Shown: piece by piece, positions 19,320 through 28,583 of the stretch
Position numbering within the stretch: position 1 is the first letter of the stretch
Layout of the letters: each line of letters opens with the position of its first letter
Source of the DNA: Fibrobacterota bacterium
GTDB lineage: Bacteria; Fibrobacterota; Chitinivibrionia; Chitinivibrionales; Chitinispirillaceae
Length of the DNA stretch: 64,000 bases
Reading direction: 5' to 3'
NCBI GenBank assembly: GCA_023459055.1
Contig: JAEWVR010000004.1
Coordinates: 248,001 to 312,000, forward strand
The notes under the pieces: model-generated
What the model was told of the DNA's origin: nothing
The model's input: the letters and a program-made list of their open reading frames with translations, nothing else
The model's database searches: none
Program-made: the position numbers and the translations under genes

Positions 19320-20327
19320 TTATTTCATACCCCATTTGTAAACTTTTCCTGATGAATCGACAACCATACAGGCTAGTTCCGGACGTTTTTTTACATAAGC
19401 AACAATTGAATCTGCTGACGTTGAAAACAAACCTGTACTCAGGAATTTATTCTGCAATGGATCATTTCCATATATACTCACACTCTGATTATTTGTCGCA
19501 CTGTAACCGGTATGCGGGTTAAACAGATGATGTACACGCTGCCCATTAATAAATCTGAAACGTTCATAATCACCACTTGTAAACACGGAACGACGATCAA
19601 GTGAAAATGCAGTAAGTAGACTATCGCTTCTTCTTGGATGCTGAATACCAATCACCCATGCTTTGCCGTCAGCACGAACACCATTTCCGATTATATCTCC
19701 TCCACCGTTTACAAGATAATTTGCAAAGTCGTTTTCCGCGAGATAGCTTGCGATTCTCACAAGGATAAAACCCTTTGCGACTCCACCGACATCAATTTTA
19801 ATATCCCTGTTTGTAAAATATAACGAATCCCCGGATTGTGACAGTGCGATCTTTCTGTAATCAACATCGACAAGCACGGAATCAATTTGTAATTGATCCG
19901 GCGGAGGATATGCAATGGAGTCATCGGAATCTTCCGATAAATGCCACAGATCTTTAAGCGGCAATATGGTAAGGTCAAAACCACCACGAAGCGAATCACC
20001 GTAGGCCTTTGCTACACTAATCATATCTGCAAGGTCTTTACTTATTGCAACAGTATCACGCAGCCGCTGATTTATTCTTTTTACTTCCGAGTTGACCCGG
20101 TTCGCAGAAAACCGTTCCTCCCATTCTGTCAACATCGAGTCGATGTATGCTATTAATATGGTTGTATCCGGAGCATTTTGCTTTTTTATATCTGAAAACG
20201 GAATTGTTATTTCAACAAATGTATCCATTCTGAAAAACGTATGTTTAAAATATCTCACAGTTTTTTTACAGGAAACAACAAAACACATACAGATTAGAGC
20301 AATAATAACAGCATTCTTTGCACCCAT
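19320..20327 (-). CDS. apbE: FAD:protein FMN transferase (ApbE)
   Basis: Attaches FMN covalently to Thr/Ser in target flavoproteins, using FAD and Mg2+. An N-terminal hydrophobic leader ends in VVSC, a lipobox, so it is a periplasmic lipoprotein. The core has FFRMDTFVEIT, DLTILPLKDLWHLS, KIDVGGVAKGFI, the flavin-site YLVNGGGDIIGNG and a C-terminal STSADSIVAY. The start at 20327 is one base after the hisA stop, so the genes are coupled. Targets would be Rnf or Nqr subunits or other flavoproteins elsewhere; none is obvious here. Confidence 0.93.
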   Translation of the reverse strand: MGAKNAVIIALICMCFVVSCKKTVRYFKHTFFRMDTFVEITIPFSDIKKQNAPDTTILIAYIDSMLTEWEERFSANRVNSEVKRINQRLRDTVAISKDLADMISVAKAYGDSLRGGFDLTILPLKDLWHLSEDSDDSIAYPPPDQLQIDSVLVDVDYRKIALSQSGDSLYFTNRDIKIDVGGVAKGFILVRIASYLAENDFANYLVNGGGDIIGNGVRADGKAWVIGIQHPRRSDSLLTAFSLDRRSVFTSGDYERFRFINGQRVHHLFNPHTGYSATNNQSVSIYGNDPLQNKFLSTGLFSTSADSIVAYVKKRPELACMVVDSSGKVYKWGMK

Positions 20328-20328
20328 T

Positions 20329-21105
20329 TTATTGTCCATTCCTGAGCTGCTCTTCCCTGAACCACTTGACAACGTCTGTATACTTCAACGCCCCCCCAAA
20401 AAGATCAAGGGCACTTCCAATCGTTGCATCAAGCCGACCTTTTCCAATCACCCTGATCTCCTCCAGATCACTCAACAATCGTACTCCACCTGCATACGTT
20501 ACCGGCTTTAGTGATACATCGGACAATAGTGAAACAAGTCCGGTATCAATTCCCCCCTGTTTCCCTTCAACATCAGCAGCATGAACAAGAAATTCATCGC
20601 AATAATCCTCCAATTGTGCAAAAATGTCACGACCGATTATAGTATCCGTAAATTTCTGCCATCGATCAGTGACCACAAAATATTGTCCATCACGTTTTTT
20701 ACAGCTGAGATCAAGTACAAGTCTGTTTTTCCCTATTGTATCAGCCAGCTCCCTGATTCTCACCCAATCAATATACCCGTCATGAAAAACATATGAAGTA
20801 ACGATTACATGTGAAGCACCATCATCAAGATATGATTTTGCGTTAAGCGTATTGATCCCACCGCCAACCTGAAGGCCCCCGGGAAATGCTTTCAACGCAG
20901 ATCTCGCAGCTTCCTCATTACCTTTTCCAAGCATAATGACATGCCCACCAATAATATTATCCTTTTTATAAATCCCGGCAAAGTACGATGATGGCAAATC
21001 GGTTTCAAAATTCGTTGTTAAATTCATGGACTCATCAGTAAGCGTACTGCCAACGATCTGTTTCACTTTGCCATTATGAAGGTCAATACATGGACGAAAA
21101 TTCAT
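20329..21105 (-). CDS. hisA: phosphoribosylformimino-AICAR ribotide isomerase, eukaryotic (HIS6) type
   Basis: A TIM-barrel isomerase of histidine biosynthesis. The 258 residues follow the fungal/plant HIS6 pattern rather than standard bacterial HisA: CIDLHNGKVKQIVGSTLTD, PSSYFAGIYKKDNIIGGHVI, LQVGGGINTLNAKSYLDDGA, LVLDLSCKKRDGQYFVVTD, EFLVHAADVEGKQGGID and GSALDLFGGALKYTD. The first Asp (CIDLH) and the Asp in HAADVEG are the likely catalytic pair. It is not in a his operon but sits one base ahead of apbE. Such HisA forms occur in a few bacterial phyla (TIGR02129-like). Confidence 0.92.
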   Translation of the reverse strand: MNFRPCIDLHNGKVKQIVGSTLTDESMNLTTNFETDLPSSYFAGIYKKDNIIGGHVIMLGKGNEEAARSALKAFPGGLQVGGGINTLNAKSYLDDGASHVIVTSYVFHDGYIDWVRIRELADTIGKNRLVLDLSCKKRDGQYFVVTDRWQKFTDTIIGRDIFAQLEDYCDEFLVHAADVEGKQGGIDTGLVSLLSDVSLKPVTYAGGVRLLSDLEEIRVIGKGRLDATIGSALDLFGGALKYTDVVKWFREEQLRNGQ

Positions 21106-21366
21106 TGTTACCCTTTACCAATATGAATTTGTTATATAAAACATATTATCAGTACCTCTTCAGGAAATCTGATTTTGCTGAAAAAATATATCATTGGCAT
21201 AAAAACTATCCGACATAATGTTATTATTCGTGCGAATCATAAAAAATTTAGTATATTTCATGATGAATCAGATTGTTAAGGTTATGTCAGTAAAAAAACT
21301 AGCCACTGTCGTAATTCAAAAAGTACAATCAGTATATTGTGCACTTCCAGGATAAAGGAGCTGTTC

Positions 21367-22116
21367 ATGCTTAAAAAGTCGATTTGTGCTCTAACCCTTA
21401 TTGCCGGACTACTTGGCTGCTCAGGTTCATCGGGAACGGGCGGAGCTATGAAGGAACAGATTGCAGAAACATACCCAAACGGCGCCAAGAAAAAAGTTAA
21501 TTTTTTTGCTGGTAACAAAATTGCACGGACGCAGTATTTTGCTGAAGATGGCAAAATGAAATCAGACCAGTTTTTCAAGGACGGGCAGCCTGACAGTTCC
21601 CGAACTATTTATTTCCCGGACGGATCGAAGGATAAGGAAACATTCTATAAACTCGGAAAAAAACACGGTCCTGAACGGGCATGGCACGCAAATGGCCAAT
21701 TAAAGAGTGAAGCAAACTATAATATGGATGTACCTGAAGGAAAAGCTGTTAATTACTTCGAGGATGGTAAAGTTGCATCGGAAGTATCGTATGTAAATGG
21801 TAAAAAAGAGGGTCCCGATATTACCTATTACCCGAATGGTAATAAAAAATATGTAATGAATAATGTAGGCGGTAACTATGATGGTCTTGAAGAGGAATAC
21901 TACGAAAACGGTAAAATAAAGAAGCAGACCACCTGGAAAAACAATATAATGAATGGGCCTAAAAACACCTACTTTGAGAATGGAAAGAAGGAGGAGGAAG
22001 CCAATTATACCGATGGAGCACTTGAAGGAAAGAAAACGCTCTGGAACGAAAAAGGTAAAAAGGTTTCTGATGCCATTTATGAAAAGGGTGTACTTATCAC
22101 AGGTGAGTCCTATTGA
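21367..22116 (+). CDS. MORN/YwqK-repeat lipoprotein
   Basis: A 249-residue lipoprotein with leader MLKKSICALTLIAGLLGC (lipobox LLGC). A Ser/Gly linker and about eight MORN_2-type repeats of ~22 residues follow (for example NGAKKKVNFFAGNKIARTQY, NGQLKSEANYNMDVPEGKAV, NGNKKYVMNNVGGNYDGLEE). The repeats form a beta-ladder, as in YwqK-type proteins. AAAGGAG lies 7 nt before the ATG. It is likely anchored in the envelope; the partner is unknown. A terminator follows. Confidence 0.85.
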   Translation: MLKKSICALTLIAGLLGCSGSSGTGGAMKEQIAETYPNGAKKKVNFFAGNKIARTQYFAEDGKMKSDQFFKDGQPDSSRTIYFPDGSKDKETFYKLGKKHGPERAWHANGQLKSEANYNMDVPEGKAVNYFEDGKVASEVSYVNGKKEGPDITYYPNGNKKYVMNNVGGNYDGLEEEYYENGKIKKQTTWKNNIMNGPKNTYFENGKKEEEANYTDGALEGKKTLWNEKGKKVSDAIYEKGVLITGESY

Positions 22117-22135
22117 TCAGATTGAGACCGTCACT

Positions 22136-22165
22136 AAAAGGGGTTTACGTTTGTAAGCCCTTTTT
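22136..22165 (+). terminator. rho-independent terminator after the MORN lipoprotein
   Basis: A 13-bp stem (22136-22148 with 22153-22165, including two G-T pairs) has a 4-nt loop. The upstream arm starts with AAAAG and the downstream arm ends in TTTTT, so it could work on both strands. Confidence 0.88.
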
Positions 22166-22590
22166 AATTGGTATCACATAATAATTTACAGGTTAGTCAA
22201 GGATAATCACGTATTACTATTTCCCTCAACCACTCCTGACCAAGCTGCATGACAATGAAAAAAATCATGCCTGACAGTGCATGTTGCCCTATATGCTAAG
22301 TAAAAATCGGTGATTCTTTTTATTCCAGGCAATATATATATTTCATATATAATTGTCCACAAGTTGTCATAGTAATTTGTAACAATTGTGTTATTTTTAA
22401 TAATCTAATAATCAATACATTACACATCATTTCTGAAATTTCAGGATTATGAGCTTTTTGTTATGTTTTACATCCGGGAATCTATTTGTAATAAAAACAT
22501 TTCTGTTGGAATATAATTCAGATAGATCCAAAACCCCCGTATGAAATTATTGTAGCTTTTATCAAGATATTTTACAGATTAGAACACATC
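22166..22590. other. intergenic region, no gene seen
   Basis: 425 bp, AT-rich, between the MORN lipoprotein terminator and the hybrid kinase. A GCATGA/TCATGC inverted repeat with a 12-nt spacer lies near 22240-22265. No convincing promoter, RNA or small ORF could be supported. Confidence 0.5.
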
Positions 22591-24183
22591 ATGAGTAAAT
22601 TCTTCACATTACATAGATTTCGTCCTCTAATTTACATTGCAGTAACATCGCTTATTTATCTGATAGTATTTATTATTTTATACTCACTTTTAAAAAAACC
22701 GGTTCTTACACTCGTATCTATTATTCCAGCATCCTACATTGCCTGGCGATTTGGAAGAGTTGCCGGTGTCTCAATTACGCTTATCAACTTCCTTATAACC
22801 ATGATCTTTATTGAGACATTTGATCCGGGGAAATACCGTCTTTTAAGTATTGAGCCGTTTATGGGATTTAGTGCACAACTGTTATTTGCCCTTGCAATCG
22901 GGACATTCGGTGTGATGACCAGGCGGTTAAACCTGGAAATTTCAGAAAGAAGAAATGCCGAAGTACAGCTAAACGATTATAAAACACATCTCGAGGAGAT
23001 CGTTGAACAGCGGACAAATCAACTTGAAAAGACAAATGCCCGGTTACGGCAGATAGAAAAGATGGAGATCATTGGTCAATTAGCAGGTGGAATTGCACAC
23101 GATTTTAATAATCAACTGTCAATTATTATGGGATATGCTGAAATTATCAATCGCAATATATCATCTGATGAACGGTTGATTAATTATCTTACGCAGATTC
23201 AGACTGCCAGTAAACGAGCTGCCGGTCTTACTAAACAGCTCCTTGCTTTCGCGCGAAAAGATGTCTACAAAATGGAAGCAGTCAACACACACCAGATCAT
23301 AAAGGAAGTCATTTCACTCCTTTCTCATACTATCAATAAGAATATTATTATTAATGCCAATTTGAACGCTTCAAAGCATTACATATGGGGAGGTCCCAAC
23401 CAGATCCAGAATGCGATATTGAATCTTGCGCTTAACGCAAGGGACTCAATGCCTGGTGGTGGAAATTTGACATTCACAACAAAAACGATAGAGATTGATG
23501 ATGACTTTAATAAAGATCGTACGTTTAAACTTCACAACGGTATCTATATATCAATAGATGTAACCGATACCGGTACCGGTATGAATGATGAGGTGCTCAA
23601 TCACCTGTTTGAACCATTCTTTACAACAAAGGAAGAGGGTAAAGGAACCGGTATGGGACTTGCTGCAACGTATGGTATTGTGAAAAGTCATAAAGGAGCA
23701 ATTGAGGTCAGCAGTATTGAAGGAAAGGGTACAACATTTACGCTTTATTTTCCAGTCACCAGCAAACCCCATGAAACAGAGCTGCTTCAAAAAATAAAAC
23801 ACTGGGATGGAAAAAAGCTTAACATTCTCATTATTGATGATGAACAGCTTGTTGCATTGACTATAAAGGAAATAATATCATCACCTGACATCATAGCACA
23901 TACGGCATTCAGTGGTGATGAAGGAATACGGATTTACAAAGAACAATGGCAGGAAATTGACATTGTAATCATTGACATGATTATGCCCAATCGTGACGGT
24001 AAACAGACATTCCTTGAGCTTAAAAAAATTAATCCGAATATCAAAGCAATCATTTCATCAGGATTTGCTCTCAATCTAGAAATTGAAAAGACAATCAATG
24101 CGGGTGCATGCAGTTTTATACAAAAGCCATATAATAAGCATGAACTGTTAGAACATATTGAAAAAATTATTGATAAAAACTGA
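22591..24183 (+). CDS. hybrid sensor histidine kinase with receiver domain
   Basis: A 530-residue membrane kinase. Residues ~10-110 hold three or four hydrophobic helices resembling a MASE-like sensor (ASYIAWRFGRVAGVSITL). A short coiled coil (RRNAEVQLNDYKTHLEEIVE) and a HisKA domain follow, with His170 in GGIAHDFNN, then the HATPase boxes (NLALNARDSMPGGG, DTGTGM, GKGTGMGLAATYGIV). The C-terminal receiver (residues ~412-528) has LIIDDEQ and Asp462 in VIIDMIMPN. There is no neighbouring response regulator, so output is through its own receiver or a phosphorelay. Confidence 0.93.
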   Translation: MSKFFTLHRFRPLIYIAVTSLIYLIVFIILYSLLKKPVLTLVSIIPASYIAWRFGRVAGVSITLINFLITMIFIETFDPGKYRLLSIEPFMGFSAQLLFALAIGTFGVMTRRLNLEISERRNAEVQLNDYKTHLEEIVEQRTNQLEKTNARLRQIEKMEIIGQLAGGIAHDFNNQLSIIMGYAEIINRNISSDERLINYLTQIQTASKRAAGLTKQLLAFARKDVYKMEAVNTHQIIKEVISLLSHTINKNIIINANLNASKHYIWGGPNQIQNAILNLALNARDSMPGGGNLTFTTKTIEIDDDFNKDRTFKLHNGIYISIDVTDTGTGMNDEVLNHLFEPFFTTKEEGKGTGMGLAATYGIVKSHKGAIEVSSIEGKGTTFTLYFPVTSKPHETELLQKIKHWDGKKLNILIIDDEQLVALTIKEIISSPDIIAHTAFSGDEGIRIYKEQWQEIDIVIIDMIMPNRDGKQTFLELKKINPNIKAIISSGFALNLEIEKTINAGACSFIQKPYNKHELLEHIEKIIDKN

Positions 24184-24290
24184 TCTTTACAAACGCTGCC
24201 AAACATGGCATATCAATAAAGCAACCACACGTTTTCGCATACAACTACCTGTAACTTATCCTTGGTGGATATTCATTATCAGTTTCAGAG

Positions 24291-25745
24291 TCAGTTTTGT
24301 GTACTCTTATAAAAATGTTCCAGAACCTGTTCCTGAATCACCCAGTTATCCCACTGGCCATCCCCTACTTTTTCACAAAAAACTGCAAATGCGTAATTGC
24401 CCTTTGGTAAAAGCATATACCCTGCGAGTGTACTCACTCTATAAGAATTCAGTGTTCCTGTTTTACCCCTTACCAGCCCTTTAAGCGGTGATTTCTTAAA
24501 CCGGGATTTAATGGTTCCATCAATACCGCTTACAGAAAGTGCGCTAATATACTCCGGGAGTATCGCTTTACTTTTCCAGACATGCGAAAGTAGTGCAACA
24601 ACCTGTCCTGTTGATAATCTATTTGTATTTCCCATACCCGAACCATTTTTTATTACAGGTTCACCTGGCAGATTTGCATTTGTCCACCACGACCGGACAG
24701 TTTGTGAACCAAGTGTCCATGAACCACGAGTCTTATCTGACGTGTCAAGAGCAGCCGGAATAGCCTTGAAAATCATTTCAGCAGCGAAATTGCTAGAGTA
24801 TTTGAACATATGATTAACGAATTCGTAAATTGGTTGAGATTCAAACACGTAAAAAGGTTTCCCTGCAAGAAGATTATCAGGAGTTCTCTGTTCCCGAATC
24901 TTTCCGGAAAAAGTAACGCCCCTTTCTGATAACAGTGAAGCAATTGCTCCACCAGCCATTTCATAAGTCTGCCACACCTTTCTGTAAATGTATTTAGGCT
25001 CATCATTGATACCGATCTGTCCGCTTACAGAAATCGTTGTTTTGTTCCCCTTTGCAACAGTCTGTACATCAAGAGCACCGTCCTTAGCAGCGGCAACTGT
25101 TTTGGCTGTACATTTTATCGTTACACCATCAACGTTTGGTAGCATATCAACATACACCGGTGATCCAATATCATTTCCCGGACGCACATGTACTGCAAGC
25201 GTATTGAAACTTACTGATAACGCAGTAATCAGAGGTTGATATGCCCTGCTCGTACTGTCTTCATCAAAACCGGGTCCGACAGTGATATCATCAAAATATG
25301 AGTTATCGATAACAAGATCACCCTCAATCTTTTTAATACCCTTTTGATGCAAATGTTCAACCAGCAACCAAAGCCGCTCAGCAGTAAAGCCCGGATCTGC
25401 CCCGCCCCTAATGTAAAGATTCCCCTTTACTATTCCGCTGTCACGATTCATCGCCTGATCAAGATAAACTGATGTTTTAAAGGTAAAGTTTGTCCCAAGA
25501 AGATCCATCGCAGCAGCACCGGTTACAAGTTTACTTACTGATGCAGGGTTAAATATGTTGTTTTCATTGATTTTTACGACAATGCTGTCTGTTTCAAGAT
25601 TTTTAATGACAACTGAGAATCCGCTACTGTTATACTTTTTGGATGTTATAAAATCCTGCATGCTTCTTTGTGCCCCAATCATATCAGCTCCTGAAATTAA
25701 ACAGACGATTCCGAAAAGTAGTACATTACTAAAAAATTTAATCAT
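24291..25745 (-). CDS. dacB: D-alanyl-D-alanine carboxypeptidase/endopeptidase (PBP4 type)
   Basis: A periplasmic enzyme that trims or cleaves peptidoglycan cross-links. At 484 residues it has a signal peptide (MIKFFSNVLLFGIVCLISGA), the SxxK motif at Ser69-Lys72 (PASVSKLVTG), the SxN motif in YSSNFAAEM and the KTG motif in VRGKTGTLNSYR. The large insert between SxxK and SxN (GAD..., DNSYFDDITVGPGFDEDST) is characteristic of the PBP4/DacB (peptidase S13) class. GAGG lies 5 nt before the ATG. It converges on the hybrid kinase. Confidence 0.94.
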   Translation of the reverse strand: MIKFFSNVLLFGIVCLISGADMIGAQRSMQDFITSKKYNSSGFSVVIKNLETDSIVVKINENNIFNPASVSKLVTGAAAMDLLGTNFTFKTSVYLDQAMNRDSGIVKGNLYIRGGADPGFTAERLWLLVEHLHQKGIKKIEGDLVIDNSYFDDITVGPGFDEDSTSRAYQPLITALSVSFNTLAVHVRPGNDIGSPVYVDMLPNVDGVTIKCTAKTVAAAKDGALDVQTVAKGNKTTISVSGQIGINDEPKYIYRKVWQTYEMAGGAIASLLSERGVTFSGKIREQRTPDNLLAGKPFYVFESQPIYEFVNHMFKYSSNFAAEMIFKAIPAALDTSDKTRGSWTLGSQTVRSWWTNANLPGEPVIKNGSGMGNTNRLSTGQVVALLSHVWKSKAILPEYISALSVSGIDGTIKSRFKKSPLKGLVRGKTGTLNSYRVSTLAGYMLLPKGNYAFAVFCEKVGDGQWDNWVIQEQVLEHFYKSTQN

Positions 25746-25894
25746 TAATACCTCAAATTTCTGCTATTTTGCTTTTACATTCACTCCCAAAAACCTATTT
25801 TAACCAGTGCAATCACAAATTCCTCTATGAATCTGTGTACAATTTAGAGTATAATATAAATCAGATTGTTAATAAAGAAACTGGAGAAAAAAAA

Positions 25895-26107
25895 ATGGCT
25901 AAATTTTCAATCGCTTTCATCGCACCTGCAGATACTGATCCGCTATATCACAAAATTGTTGATGGCGAGACACGTGATGCTGCATTGCGTAAATTTTTTA
26001 ATGAGAATATCAGTGAGTTTTATTCAAACGATGATCAGGGTTTTTACTATTTCAAAGAAGACTTTTTTGATGAAACCTCTGCAAACGGAAGTATTATCGA
26101 GCTGTAA
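25895..26107 (+). CDS. small acidic protein of unknown function
   Basis: A 70-residue protein MAKFSIAFIAPADTDPLYHK... rich in Asp, Glu and Phe, with no signal peptide. The ATG at 25895 has GGAG 8 nt upstream; the longer frame from 25769 has no ribosome-binding site. The pattern (beta strand, then KIVDGETRDAALRKFFNENI, then FYYFKEDFFDE) suggests a small folded domain. I do not recognise the family. It is divergent from dacB and probably monocistronic. Confidence 0.6.
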   Translation: MAKFSIAFIAPADTDPLYHKIVDGETRDAALRKFFNENISEFYSNDDQGFYYFKEDFFDETSANGSIIEL

Positions 26108-26295
26108 GTCAAAAGAAAAATGTAGCAAGTAGTACCTAGTATGTAGTATGTAGATAAATCAGACTTCCAAAATGAAGTGTTCGGAAGCCCGATTATTTAA
26201 AAGTGAATTGAGAAGGTTGTGGGCATACAGTTATCCGCCCACATACGATTCTCATTGATAGCAATGTCCGTTGCAGGTATCCCGCTCACAAACAT

Positions 26296-27318
26296 CTATT
26301 TTACCGCAGGTTTTGGACTATTGAACAGATCGAAAAATGTGTTCGATTTGTCAAGTCCCTTTTTCTCAAGCACAGCAATACACCCATCAACCATTGCAGG
26401 TTTACCGCACAAATAAGCTTCATATCCATTCAACGAAAACGCGCATACCCGATCCATTACTTCGGTAATAAGCCCTGTTTGACCAGTCCAGCCACTGCCT
26501 GAAGGTTCATTTGATAACGCCGGAATAAATGTAAAATCCGGCAGAGTTTTTTCAAATGAGGCCATTTCGTCAAGATAAAAAAGGTCACTCTGTGTTAAGG
26601 CCCCAAAAAAATAGATCACTTTTCGATTTATATTAAACGCTTTCATCGTTTGCAGTATCGAACGTACTGGTGCCATGCCACTTCCTCCCGCGATAAAAAT
26701 CAGTGGGTTTTCTGTATTTCGAAGATAGAAATTACCTCTTGGACCACTGAAGTTCAATGTCATACCTTCATTCAATTCATTAAAAATCCATGGAGTTACA
26801 GTACCTTGCGGATTAAGACGTATATTCATCTGTATCGATGATGTCGTGGCGCTTGATGACGCAATTGAGAACGGGCGCATTGCAGCCTTAACCTCTCCAT
26901 GTGCGGGCATCCTTACAGTAATGTACTGCCCGGCATTAAAGTTTATTCCCGTCGGCTGTTTTAATGTAAGTGTCAATTCCACAATATCACGTGTCAGGAA
27001 TTTTTTTGATGAAACAACTGTTTCAAAATCTTTTGCACCAAGAAACTCTGAAGGGATTTCTATTGACATATCAGCATTTATCAGTACCTGACATGCAAGA
27101 CGTATCCCGTCAGCAATTTCTGAATCACTCAACAGTTTTCGGTCTGCATCTGAAATAATTGCAGCACTGCCTGTTTTCACTTTACAAAGGCCGCATCGGC
27201 CATTACTGCCACACGCTGATGGAACAAAGATATTTTGTGACGCAAGAACGTCAATAAGTCGCATACCGGTTTCTGATTCCAGTACCTTTTTCCCGTTATT
27301 GATGTCAATTTTTACCAT
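26296..27318 (-). CDS. ferredoxin/FAD-NAD(P)H oxidoreductase, NqrF-like
   Basis: A 340-residue flavoprotein with three domains. An N-terminal [2Fe-2S] ferredoxin has Cys in SACGSNGRCGLCKV and LACQV. A FAD-binding domain follows (AMRPFSIASSS), then an NAD(P)-binding domain (IFIAGGSGMAPVRSIL, YLCGKPAMVDGC). The arrangement matches NqrF and reductases of oxygenases, but there is no membrane helix and no nqr genes, so the electron acceptor is unknown. ATG 27318 follows AGGACGG; it lies 36 bp after xseA on the same strand. Confidence 0.85.
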   Translation of the reverse strand: MVKIDINNGKKVLESETGMRLIDVLASQNIFVPSACGSNGRCGLCKVKTGSAAIISDADRKLLSDSEIADGIRLACQVLINADMSIEIPSEFLGAKDFETVVSSKKFLTRDIVELTLTLKQPTGINFNAGQYITVRMPAHGEVKAAMRPFSIASSSATTSSIQMNIRLNPQGTVTPWIFNELNEGMTLNFSGPRGNFYLRNTENPLIFIAGGSGMAPVRSILQTMKAFNINRKVIYFFGALTQSDLFYLDEMASFEKTLPDFTFIPALSNEPSGSGWTGQTGLITEVMDRVCAFSLNGYEAYLCGKPAMVDGCIAVLEKKGLDKSNTFFDLFNSPKPAVK

Positions 27319-27353
27319 AATAATATGTACCGTCCTTTGCTGTTTATAAAATA

Positions 27354-28583
27354 TCAAACTTTAGAGCTTACGATCTTTGCTGTTGCAGAACCCTTACTGA
27401 ATGTAATAGTAACCGTTTCATCTACTTCAAGTGCTGCCGCATCCCTTACAGATTCTCCGCTACTCTTTGACACAACAGCATATCCTCTTGACAATACTGC
27501 AAGAGGACTCAAGGCGTTAAGACGGGCACCAGCGGTTCGCACTCTGGCAGTTGCGTTTTCTAAATAATGATGCATACTCCCGCTAAACTGATCTCCCGAA
27601 AAATCAAGACTCTGGATGGCATTACGCAGCATTGATACCGGTATCCGCCATGCGCTGTCGTGAGTTACATTGTCAAAACAGTTTTTTACATTTAAGAAAT
27701 AGCGTCTGCTTGCATTTGTAAAACGCTGCATAATTTTTTCATAATCAGTTTTGTCTTCACGACTGTCACGAATCGCAATCTCTGCTGCAGCACTTGGTGT
27801 TGCCACGCGGACATCAGCGACAAAATCGGCAATAGTAAAATCAGTTTCATGACCAACAGCCGAGATCACCGGTATGGTTGAATCAAAAATGGCACGGGCC
27901 ACGATCTCTTCATTAAATGCCCAGAGATCCTCAATGGATCCACCACCACGACCGACGATTATACAATCAACCTTACCATAATCATTCATCCGCCTGATCG
28001 CTTTCGCAATTTCGGGTGCAGCTTTTTCACCCTGTACAGGTACATCAATAAGCAAAATATCGGTCTGTTGCGCTCTTGACAGGACAACACGTGCAATATC
28101 GCGGATCACAGCTCCCTGCGCTGATGTTATCACACCGAGTGTCTTTACCGATGATGGCAGTGGTTTCTTGAACGAGGTATCAAAAAGTCCCTCACTTTCA
28201 AGACGTTTTTTTAGTTTTTCATAAGCAAGAAACAGTGCTCCGGCACCCAATGGCTGCATTCTGTGTACGTCAAGCTGATAATACCCGCCCTTTGCGTAAA
28301 CCCGAATAGACGCAATCGCAAGCACCGCTATCCCGTCCTCGGGTTTAAACGTAAGCTGTGCTGCGGATGTCCGCCATAACACTGCAGGTACCTGACTGTT
28401 ACTATCCTTTAATCTGAAATAGCAATGCCCGCTTGCCCCGCCACCTTTCCAGTTCGATATCTCGCCTTCAATCCAGACAAGGGTATTGCTTGACTCAATA
28501 ATAGCAGCAATACCTTCATTGATTTCTGATATTGTATAGGGACGGCTGCAGCCGGCAGGGGGAAGAAACTCAAAGCGACTCAT
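27354..28583 (-). CDS. xseA: exodeoxyribonuclease VII large subunit
   Basis: Degrades single-stranded DNA from both ends together with XseB. The 409-residue chain from ATG 28583 has the N-terminal OB fold (YTISEINEGIAAIIESS, LVWIEGEISNWK, GHCYFRLKDS) and the catalytic core (LGVITSAQGAVIRDI, DCIIVGRGGGSIEDLWAFNEE, ISAVGHETDFTIADFVADVR, ATPSAAAEI). The start overlaps the end of ymdB by 14 bp. No xseB follows; the small subunit may lie elsewhere. Confidence 0.95.
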   Translation of the reverse strand: MSRFEFLPPAGCSRPYTISEINEGIAAIIESSNTLVWIEGEISNWKGGGASGHCYFRLKDSNSQVPAVLWRTSAAQLTFKPEDGIAVLAIASIRVYAKGGYYQLDVHRMQPLGAGALFLAYEKLKKRLESEGLFDTSFKKPLPSSVKTLGVITSAQGAVIRDIARVVLSRAQQTDILLIDVPVQGEKAAPEIAKAIRRMNDYGKVDCIIVGRGGGSIEDLWAFNEEIVARAIFDSTIPVISAVGHETDFTIADFVADVRVATPSAAAEIAIRDSREDKTDYEKIMQRFTNASRRYFLNVKNCFDNVTHDSAWRIPVSMLRNAIQSLDFSGDQFSGSMHHYLENATARVRTAGARLNALSPLAVLSRGYAVVSKSSGESVRDAAALEVDETVTITFSKGSATAKIVSSKV

